Of a DNA stretch of 12,469 bases, positions 7,576 to 12,469 are shown piece after piece. Position numbers and translations under genes: made by a program. The DNA lies in contig JAFMAA010000027.1 in assembly GCA_029785235.1 (NCBI GenBank), positions 1 through 12,469 of the forward strand. The letters run 5' to 3'. Within the stretch, counting starts at the first letter, position 1; each line of letters opens with the position of its first letter. Source of the DNA: Nitrososphaerota archaeon. Lineage in GTDB: Archaea > Thermoproteota > Nitrososphaeria > Nitrososphaerales > UBA183. The notes beneath the pieces were generated by a model. It did no database searches. It saw nothing but the letters and a program-made list of their open reading frames with translations, and was not told where the DNA came from.

Positions 7576-7809
7576 CTATGCTTCGGCGGGCCTGAGACGC
7601 GCCCTCCTCGTTCTCTTCATCGTTGCTTCTACCCGGAGGGCGAACTCTTCGTCTGGGCCCGACGAGCTCAAGTGCTGCAAGAGCATCCTAGCGCTCCCCT
7701 TCCCGGTGGTCAGGCGGAGTATGACCTTGGTGAAAGACTCGTTCGTCAGCCGAGACTTCGCGAGGGCATCGTAGGCCTCGTCGGAGACGGTTATCGTCTT
7801 GTGGCCCAT
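7576..7809 (-). CDS. vapB: VapB antitoxin
   Basis: A 77-residue protein starting MGHKTITVSDEAYDALAKSR, the ribbon-helix-helix-like N-terminus typical of archaeal VapB antitoxins (DUF217-like). It continues with ESFTKVILRLTTGKG and a charged C-terminus that would wrap the toxin. The frame stays open upstream to 7917, but the added residues (rich in R, H, T) look non-coding. The ATG at 7809 has a TATA-like box exactly 26-27 bases upstream, so the short form with a leaderless transcript is preferred. It precedes vapC by 13 bases on the same strand. Binding to VapC and self-repression are inferred from the family. Confidence 0.9.
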   Translation of the reverse strand: MGHKTITVSDEAYDALAKSRLTNESFTKVILRLTTGKGSARMLLQHLSSSGPDEEFALRVEATMKRTRRARLRPAEA

Positions 7810-7831
7810 GCGACTATATGTGCATGTATGT

Positions 7832-7839
7832 GTATTTAA
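7832..7839 (-). promoter_or_regulatory. TATA box of vapBC
   Basis: On the minus strand it reads TTAAATAC, centred 26.5 bases before the vapB ATG at 7809, indicating a leaderless transcript. The flanking bases between box and start (ATACATGCACATAT on the minus strand) hold short A/T palindromes that could bind VapB, but no operator is proven. Confidence 0.72.
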
Positions 7840-8163
7840 CCTCGCATGCCAACGCTCTCCTCCGTGGATGCGGACAGGCGCGGACCGAGTCCGCGCTCTA
7901 CGACGTTTGTTCTGCAAGGGCCGGCCCGGTGGGAGAGGTCAACCGGGGGATGCCCCGCCGCATGGGCTCTCCTGACGGGTGGTAGCCAAGCCTTCTTCCA
8001 TGTGAACTTGAAGTGGCATCCTTCTCTCTGAATCGTCTACAAATCCTCCGAGGGAGCAGGGGTGCTATAAGCGGTCTAGGATATTCAATTAGATATCGTA
8101 AATGGTGCTCCGTTGCACGAACGTAGTGTCTGAGATGACCTCTGCTGGGGCAGTGAGACCGGC
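7840..8163. other. Gene-free spacer between vapBC and the transposase remnant
   Basis: No convincing coding sequence on either strand. A perfect 8-base hairpin with a 3-base loop lies at 7878-7896 (arms GCGCGGAC and GTCCGCGC). GC-rich complementary runs continue to about 7985. An A/T-rich island with repeated GATAT sits at 8081-8098 but no gene follows it. ACAAATCC at 8040-8047 occurs inverted at 8842-8849 beyond the transposase remnant and could mark old insertion-sequence ends; only 8 bases match clearly. Confidence 0.5.
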
Positions 8164-8741
8164 CTACGCCGTCGCGACGAACCCGTTGTAGATGGACGCC
8201 TTCATCGCCACCTCCTTGGCCATGTTCACGAACTTCCTGGCGGTGACGTACTCCCCGAAGATGCGTTTGATGACAGAGAAGGCCCCCTCGACCCTCCACC
8301 CGTACCCGAACCTGTGTGTCCTCGACCACGCCTTCGGCCTGAGCGCCTGCTGCTCTATGACCGCCTTCTTCCTCGCATAGCTCCCGTCGCACCTCGGCAC
8401 CGAGGTCTTGGCCACCCTGATGACTGGCCTGATCCCCTCCTTGGCGAGGAAGTTGAAGTTCGCCTTCGAGTCGTAGGCCCCGTCGGCGAGGACCCTCCTT
8501 CCTCACCCTGACGCTCTCCTCCGCCTTCCTCACCAGCCTCTTCAGCCTCCTCCCGTCCCCGACCTTCTCCGACGACACGTCCATTGACACCTCCTGCCTA
8601 GTCTTCACGTCCACGGCGAAGTGTATCTTCAGGTGACCCTTCTTCACCTTCCAGAGGTAGAGCCGTCCCCACCACCGCACCACCACCAATCGGAAACGGC
8701 CACCACCAGACCGAGGGGAGATTTCATCTGCTCGAATCCAC
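8164..8741 (-). pseudogene. IS5-family-type DDE transposase remnant
   Basis: Reading right to left, a worn first catalytic block VDSS appears near 8733-8741, then in a different frame KKGHLKIHFAVDVKTRQEV and KRLVRKAEESVRVRK. After a frame change comes VLADGAYDSKANFNFLAKEG, then VAKTSVPRCDGSYARKK, FGYGWRVEGAFSVIKRIFGE and KEVAMKASIYNGFV to the TAG at 8164-8166. The second Asp (ADGAYD) and the Glu (RVEGAFS) of the DDE triad survive. The main break is at 8493-8495: removing one of three consecutive C (G on the coding strand) restores VRKEVLADGAYD. A second frame change lies between 8640 and 8733, and the N-terminal domain is missing, so this is a dead element. The family call (IS5-like among IS4/IS5 DDE enzymes) rests on the spacing and the GYGWRVE motif. 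Confidence 0.82.
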
Positions 8742-9199
8742 GCTCCGACCACCACCAGTCCTGAAGCCGGTTTGACGGTCGTTCCGCCGAGGTGGGAGGC
8801 TGGGTGGGTGGATTTGTGCTGGAAATCCACCCCGCCGAGGCGGGATTTGTCTAGCCGGTATGTCGCCGGAGGTGAGGGCTCATTTTGGGCTCCTTTTTCG
8901 GGTGAGAGCCCACCTTGGCCGAGGTGGAGCCAAAGAACGCCACCCCAGTCAACAGCGCTGTTAGAATCTGACGTCACAGAGCCTGGTGCCGGCAAGGACA
9001 AGCCAAAGTCGAGGGGAGAGAAGGGCGGAGCGAGGGTCACGGTCGACGGCGAGACAATGACGGTCAAAGAGATGCAGAAGAAGATGGGGAGCCCCGGGAA
9101 GGATTTTTCCAGTCGAGCAGGTCCTGGGCAGGCCCCGCGGGGGCACACTCGAACCAAAATCATTCGATTACGGAGTCAAATCGTGCAACACACCAGTAA
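8742..9199. other. Region without an intact gene; possible coding remnant near 9020-9110
   Basis: Apart from the hairpin cluster, the plus strand here has one stretch that looks protein-like: GARVTVDGETMTVKEMQKKMG, about 9027-9089. It lies within a longer open frame whose remainder is of low-complexity, non-protein character. It has no start codon context or promoter and I do not recognise it. It may belong with the unknown remnant at 9200-9385, but the two are in different frames. Confidence 0.3.
8784..8931. repeat. Cluster of competing hairpins and GCCGAGGYGG repeats
   Basis: Three copies of GCCGAGGYGG lie at about 8786, 8834 and 8918. Each is half of a small palindrome; the middle one is perfect (CCCGCC-GA-GGCGGG, 8831-8844). 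A perfect 10-base stem GGGTGGATTT (8806-8815) pairs with 8823-8832 across a 7-base loop. The AAATCC of that stem could instead pair with GGATTT at 8843-8848, making two mutually exclusive folds. TGGGCTC (8886-8892) pairs with GAGCCCA (8906-8912). This could be a structured RNA, an insertion-sequence end, or a spread repeat; there is no gene here to decide. Confidence 0.6.
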
Positions 9200-9385
9200 A
9201 CGGTCGCTCTCGACTTCCGCGCCCAGCTGAGACGGATATCGGAGACCTTCGGGGAGGGGGAGTTCACCGCAAGAACGCTTTCGCAGGCCCTGTCTCGCTG
9301 CTATGAGGGCAACCCCGAAATGCTGCACAGGGCGAGGCGGGAGCAGATCAATCGGCCGTTTGAACGCGGGGTGGTTATACTCTAA
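9200..9385 (+). pseudogene. Unrecognised gene remnant, C-terminal end
   Basis: A 61-codon frame following a TAA at 9197-9199 and ending with TAA at 9383-9385. It reads VALDFRAQLRRISETFGE, then GEFTARTLSQALSRCYEGNP, EMLHRARREQINRPFERG and VVIL. Its composition, with alternating charged and hydrophobic helices, looks truly protein-coding, and it may be a small helical or winged-helix domain. There is no usable start codon near its beginning, and no promoter, so it seems to be the tail of a lost gene. Its stop overlaps the stop of the convergent ammonium transporter gene by 4 bases. I do not recognise the family. Confidence 0.45.
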
Positions 9386-10659
9386 CCTCGAGTCTCGTGG
9401 ACCAGAATCCCGCGGAAGAGCGCGCTGGCCGCTTTCATCACTATGAAAGAGAGGAGAAACACGGTGGCGAACACCGCAACTATACCGAAGGCTTCGATCC
9501 CGAGCTGCAGCAGGGCAGCGGTGCCTCCTCCGAACAATATCCCGTTCGGGAGGGAAGTCCCCGATGCCGCGGCGAAGTCGCTCTGGGTAAAGAACGCTAT
9601 CATGAGCACCCCGAACAGACCGCCCACCAAGTGGCCCGGCAGCAGCCCCACAGGGTCGGCAAGCCACTTGCGTTTGGCGAAATACACTTCTGCGGCATAG
9701 AATATGGGACCGCAGAGGGCCCCGAGTATCATGGCGCTCCCCGGGCTGACGAATCCCGCGACGGGGGTGATCACTATCAGCCCCATGAGCACTCCGTTCG
9801 CCATGTTGATGAGCCCTGGGTTCGCTCTGGTCCTCCACCAGACGACTAGCATCAGGGAGAGGAAGCTGGTCGAGGCAGCCAGAAACGTGGTCAGGACGAC
9901 GGTCGTTGCGGAGCTGTTGAAGGCGAGGACGCTCCCCGGATTGAACCCGAACCACCCTACCCAGAGGAGGAGTATGGCGAGGGTCAGCCAGATTGGGCTG
10001 ACGTTAATGGAAGCCTGGGGGCTTTCTTTGACCCCCGCCCTCCTTTCTTCCTGCCAGACTGCGACCAATATTGCGAGCCCCGCGGCCCCGGCCGCCCCGT
10101 GGACCACCAGCCCGCCCGCGAAATCCCTCATCCCCATCGCGTAGAGCCAACCGGTGGGGTTCCAGATCCAGGCCGCTGGAAGGTTCCAGATCACCAGAAA
10201 GTAGATCACAGAGAAGAAGGCGAAGACCTCGAGCTTGACCTTCCGCAGCACGACTACTCCGACGAGGGCGAGGGTCACAGTGGCGAATGCGGTTTCAAAG
10301 AGGAAGTAGGTCCCCGTGGTCAGGCCCGTCGCGAAATACTGCGGAGCCATGGACCACCATGTCCCCGAGAGGAGACCTGAGCTGCTCCCTGAGAACCCCC
10401 CGAGGAAGAACCCGGGGCTGTACCACGGATCCCCAATCAGCCCGTTTCCGATCGTAGGCGCGAAGGCGGTATTGAACCCCACCACGGCCATCACGACGAA
10501 GCCGATTCCGGTGATGAGCATGGTCTTCAGGAGGCTTGTGTTTGAGAACTTCTCCCCCAGCTCACCCACCTCCAGGAGTCCCACCGCCGGGGTCATGGTG
10601 AAGACAAGGAGGCCCGAGATCAGAACGAACAGGTTGTTGGCGTCAATGTCGACGGCCAC
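9382..10659 (-). CDS. amt: Ammonium transporter, Amt family (divergent)
   Basis: A 425-residue membrane protein with about eleven hydrophobic helices, an Amt/MEP/Rh-family channel that moves ammonium into the cell. The pore's twin histidines are present: H187 in RDFAGGLVVHGAAG, with D179 eight residues before, and H343 in GLLPGHLVGG. GFNPGS (238-243) is also kept. Two places differ from the usual pattern. The first helix reads MTPAVGLLEVGELGEKFSN where most Amts have MTPG and a GGLVRxKN loop, and the aspartate five residues before the second histidine is G338. No glnK/PII gene lies beside it. The GTG start at 10659 is supported by a TATA box 27-28 bases upstream, so it is probably leaderless. 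Function as an ammonium transporter is likely; a sensor role is possible. Confidence 0.92.
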   Translation of the reverse strand: MAVDIDANNLFVLISGLLVFTMTPAVGLLEVGELGEKFSNTSLLKTMLITGIGFVVMAVVGFNTAFAPTIGNGLIGDPWYSPGFFLGGFSGSSSGLLSGTWWSMAPQYFATGLTTGTYFLFETAFATVTLALVGVVVLRKVKLEVFAFFSVIYFLVIWNLPAAWIWNPTGWLYAMGMRDFAGGLVVHGAAGAAGLAILVAVWQEERRAGVKESPQASINVSPIWLTLAILLLWVGWFGFNPGSVLAFNSSATTVVLTTFLAASTSFLSLMLVVWWRTRANPGLINMANGVLMGLIVITPVAGFVSPGSAMILGALCGPIFYAAEVYFAKRKWLADPVGLLPGHLVGGLFGVLMIAFFTQSDFAAASGTSLPNGILFGGGTAALLQLGIEAFGIVAVFATVFLLSFIVMKAASALFRGILVHETRG

Positions 10660-10682
10660 GGGCTAACGCCCTGAGATGACTC

Positions 10683-10690
10683 GCTTTAAG
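10683..10690 (-). promoter_or_regulatory. TATA box of amt
   Basis: On the minus strand it reads CTTAAAGC, centred 27-28 bases before the GTG start at 10659. No Shine-Dalgarno sequence precedes the GTG, consistent with leaderless transcription. The box lies between amt and the arsR remnant, so amt has its own promoter. Confidence 0.65.
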
Positions 10691-10726
10691 CGAACTGCCT
10701 GGATTCGCCATGTCCCGCCGCAGGGG

Positions 10727-10954
10727 TCAACGAGAGGCGGCAAGGACAAGCTGCGCCCTTCGCAGCCTCTCCCCGATGCACTCCCGGACGAGGTCGCATG
10801 CCTCCACGATACGGCTGTCGCTCACCGAATAGAAGATAGTAGTCCCTTTTCTCCTCGTCTCCAGGAGCCCCTGCTGCCTCAAGACCGCCAGATGCTGGGA
10901 GAGGTCAGCTTGAGGGATTTCAGTCGACTTGGACAGGCTGCCGACGGAGCACTC
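10727..10954 (-). pseudogene. ArsR-type winged-helix regulator lacking its N-terminus
   Basis: Seventy-five codons read ECSVGSLSKSTEIPQADLSQ, then HLAVLRQQGLLETRRKGTTI and FYSVSDSRIVEACDLVRECI to the TGA at 10727-10729. This is the recognition helix (DLSQHLAVLRQ) and wing of an ArsR-family transcription factor, plus its C-terminal helix. The family's first 30 or so residues (typically a DPTRLRIL helix) are missing, and the frame beyond 10954 reads antisense through the phosphodiesterase fragment without a sensible start codon. The break coincides to the base with the edge of the 68-base repeat. The gene sits upstream of amt on the same strand, so it may once have been a neighbour regulator, but amt has its own promoter. 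The remaining DNA-binding half might fold, but I see no way to start it. Confidence 0.75.
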
Positions 10955-11021
10955 CCGCCTGGATGGTGATGATGGCAGGGAAGAACCCGGGGAAGCTCGG
11001 CATCTACGGCTTCCGCCACCG
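10954..11021 (+). pseudogene. 68-base phosphodiesterase gene fragment, repeat copy 2
   Basis: This matches 1933-2000 at 65 of 68 bases and encodes PAWMVMMAGKNPGKLGIYGF plus RHR. It is a piece of the N-terminal catalytic region of an alkaline-phosphatase-superfamily phosphodiesterase. All homology ends abruptly on both sides: on the left at the broken arsR gene, on the right in 50 bases of unassigned DNA before the ATPase stop codon. The GKNPGK of this copy looks closer to the family than the GKKPGK of copy 1, so the two probably derive from separate or since-diverged parent genes rather than one from the other. Confidence 0.85.
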
Positions 11022-11070
11022 AAGTCCTGTGGCCTCTGCCCCGCCTGCCCGCAGGCTCGACGCCCGAGCA

Positions 11071-12342
11071 CTACGTCGGCGTCACGGCCAGCGAGCCGAG
11101 GAAGACAGGGACCTTGGCCTTGTCGAGGACGAAGCAGTCGTGCAGGTGCCTGGGGGTGCGTGCGGCCTTGAACCCCCACTTTACTTCGACCCCGACCTGT
11201 TTCTTTCCTTCCAGCGAAACGACATCGACCTCGCTCCCGTTCTTCCAGTAGTACGCCGAGCAGGGCCTTGCGATGTGCGATGCGACCACCCCCTCCACCA
11301 CCGCTGGCTCGTCGGCATCGACTCCGGCGTATCGAGCTAGTGTCTTCGCGACGAAGGGGTCGACGAAGTGCAGTTTCCTGTTCTTCCTCGGCACGACCTG
11401 GCCGTCCGGCCGGATGAACTCCAGCACCGTCAGCAGGAGGAGGTCGCGCAGCGTCTCCACGTAGGCGCGCGAAGTGTGGGGAGACCCGATCGAAGCCCCC
11501 CTGGCCAGGCCGAGCCACGAGACCGGGTTCCCGCGCGCTTCGACGACGCACCGGACCACCTCCTTCATCGTCCCCTCGCTCCTCCCTGCCCTGACCCAGT
11601 CGCCTCTTATCCCGTCCAGGAGCGACTTGGCCGCGGCCGTGACCCTCCCCGATTCCGCCATCTCGCGCATCGAAAGAGGGAAGCCCCCTGTTTCCAGGTA
11701 CTGGAGGAAGAGCCTCCCCATCTCCCCCGCATGGAGCCGGTTGGCTCCCATGGCCTCCCCCACGTCCAGCAGGGAGGCGGCGGACTTCCTCTCCTTCAGG
11801 CCGGGGGACAGGACGTCCAGGTAGGAGGCGAAGTCGAGGGGCATTAGGGTCAGGTCCACGCCGCGCCCCCTCCTGCCCGGGAAGTACTCCTTCTGCCTCA
11901 GCGGGTCGATGCTGGCCGAGCCGGTGACCGTGACCACGTCCCCCCGGAGCGCTCCCGAATCGATCCTGGCCTTCAGCGCCCTCCACCACTCGCTGACGAA
12001 CGTCACTTCGTCGAGGAAGATGTACGACCGGCGCAGGCTCCACGACTTCCTTGCGTTCAGGTAGCCGTCCAGCACTTCACCCAGCTCCTTGTGGTCGGAG
12101 AGCTCGTCGCACGAGAGATAGAGCACCGAACGCCTGTCCTTCCCAGCCAGCAGCAGGTCGCGGACGGCGAGCTTCACCAGGGTAGTCTTCCCGACCTGGC
12201 GGGGTCCGGACACGAAGTTCAGGGAGAACGGGTCGAGGGAGAGTTTGGCCACCTCCTTTGGAACCCACCTCACGGGGCTCCTCTCCCAGGCCTCGACGGT
12301 AGGGTCCTCCTCCTCCCTCCACCAGGGGCTCCACCTTTCCAT
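11071..12342 (-). CDS. AAA-family ATPase with DUF4143 C-terminal domain
   Basis: A 423-residue protein of the AAA_14/DUF4143 family common in archaea. Walker A is GPRQVGKTT (46-54), Walker B YIFLDEV (107-113), a sensor-like VTVTGSAS lies at 137-144, and an arginine-rich FPGRRGRG at 155-162. The C-terminal part holds a restriction-endonuclease-like pattern, NGSEVDVV (E371, D373) and VGVEVKWG (E386, K388), usual for DUF4143. The family's role is not established; many copies sit in mobile or defence-rich regions, and length and motifs here look complete. The ATG at 12342 has a strong TATA box 26 bases upstream, giving a leaderless transcript. No partner gene is adjacent; the 3' side meets the duplicated 68-base fragment and the arsR remnant. 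Confidence 0.92.
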   Translation of the reverse strand: MERWSPWWREEEDPTVEAWERSPVRWVPKEVAKLSLDPFSLNFVSGPRQVGKTTLVKLAVRDLLLAGKDRRSVLYLSCDELSDHKELGEVLDGYLNARKSWSLRRSYIFLDEVTFVSEWWRALKARIDSGALRGDVVTVTGSASIDPLRQKEYFPGRRGRGVDLTLMPLDFASYLDVLSPGLKERKSAASLLDVGEAMGANRLHAGEMGRLFLQYLETGGFPLSMREMAESGRVTAAAKSLLDGIRGDWVRAGRSEGTMKEVVRCVVEARGNPVSWLGLARGASIGSPHTSRAYVETLRDLLLLTVLEFIRPDGQVVPRKNRKLHFVDPFVAKTLARYAGVDADEPAVVEGVVASHIARPCSAYYWKNGSEVDVVSLEGKKQVGVEVKWGFKAARTPRHLHDCFVLDKAKVPVFLGSLAVTPT

Positions 12343-12346
12343 ATGC

Positions 12347-12400
12347 GACGATATTGCACATCAATATATATATCCATTTGTAGCAGCGTTGCATATCGTC
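12347..12400. promoter_or_regulatory. Inverted repeat bracketing the ATPase promoter, possible operator
   Basis: GACGATAT (12347-12354) is repeated in inverted form as ATATCGTC (12393-12400). The arms extend imperfectly inward (TGCA against TTGC). The centre of symmetry, near 12373, falls on the edge of the TATA box. A protein bound to both arms would cover the transcription start and the upstream activator or TFB region. The function is inferred from position only. Confidence 0.45.
12364..12373 (-). promoter_or_regulatory. TATA box of the ATPase gene
   Basis: A run of alternating A and T (ATATATATAT), centred about 26 bases before the ATG at 12342. It is the strongest promoter-like element in the window. 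Confidence 0.75.
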
Positions 12401-12469
12401 AGACGACGTCGGCAAGGCGCCTCGGAAAGCTGTAGCCCGAGCAACCACGGACGCCAAGGCGGGCCATGC

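Noticed and set aside
9143..9160. A tRNA-like TTCGA motif on the minus strand (GGTTCGAGT).
   Set aside because: The flanking bases do not form a T-stem and no acceptor or anticodon arm is present.
7898..9163. A 421-codon open frame on the minus strand.
   Set aside because: Only a short part (KKGHLKIHFAVDV to VRVRK) is a transposase segment; the rest is low-complexity antisense or out-of-frame reading in GC-rich DNA.
8772..9230. A 152-codon open frame on the plus strand as a gene.
   Set aside because: It crosses the hairpin cluster, is mostly low-complexity, and has no promoter or start context; only a 21-residue stretch looks protein-like.
9176..9955. A 259-codon open frame on the minus strand.
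   Set aside because: It is a shadow of the amt gene in another frame, with R/P/S-rich composition and no family match.
11025..11060. Cysteine-rich reading CGLCPACPQA as an iron-sulfur motif.
   Set aside because: It lies in the 50-base filler after the 68-base repeat, in a frame without start or conserved context.
10727..12043. A 438-codon open frame on the minus strand.
   Set aside because: Only its last 75 codons are the ArsR remnant; the rest is an out-of-frame shadow of the ATPase gene.
1..12469. CRISPR array, rRNA or tRNA genes.
   Set aside because: No regularly spaced direct repeats of 24-40 bases and no recognisable structural RNA were seen on either strand.

Overview
The window looks archaeal. 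At least five genes have an A/T-rich TATA-like box centred 26-28 bases before the start codon, the spacing of leaderless archaeal transcription. The gene content agrees: PIN/AbrB and VapBC toxin-antitoxin pairs, TnpB-type and IS5-type insertion sequence remnants, an AAA/DUF4143 ATPase, and a large secreted protein ending in an IPEFP plus transmembrane tail typical of archaeal surface proteins. The DNA is GC-rich by eye. Within the archaea I lean towards Nitrososphaeria or a related Thermoproteota lineage, from the style of the Amt, antitoxin and surface proteins. That placement is an inference.

Layout. 193-838 (minus): AbrB-type antitoxin overlapping a PIN-domain toxin. 964-2169 (plus): mostly decayed genes, namely the C-terminal end of an ATP sulfurylase, an intact small HicB antitoxin, its HicA partner broken by in-frame stops, and the N-terminal part of an alkaline-phosphatase-superfamily phosphodiesterase. 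2297-6760 (plus): a 1487-residue secreted, membrane-anchored protein with 13 Asp-box repeats. 6806-7099: the C-terminal end of a dead TnpB followed by a hairpin. 7167-7809 (minus): an intact vapBC pair. 8164-8741 (minus): a frameshifted IS5-type transposase. 8742-9385: hairpin-rich DNA and an unrecognised gene remnant. 9382-10659 (minus): a divergent ammonium transporter. 10727-10954 (minus): an ArsR-type regulator lacking its N-terminus. 10954-11021: a 68-base second copy of part of the phosphodiesterase remnant. 11071-12342 (minus): an AAA/DUF4143 ATPase with its own strong promoter.

The intact genes do not form one pathway. They are mostly separately promoted, with two toxin-antitoxin operons, one surface protein, one ammonium transporter and one ATPase. 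Between them lie at least eight gene remnants: sat, hicA, two phosphodiesterase pieces, tnpB, an IS5-type transposase, arsR, and an unknown. This is the pattern of an accessory region that repeatedly gains and loses DNA. The most notable points are the 68-base duplicated gene fragment whose edge coincides with the arsR breakpoint, the hicA remnant that standard ORF calling misses, the large surface propeller protein, and an inverted repeat bracketing the ATPase promoter. I found no CRISPR array, rRNA or tRNA.
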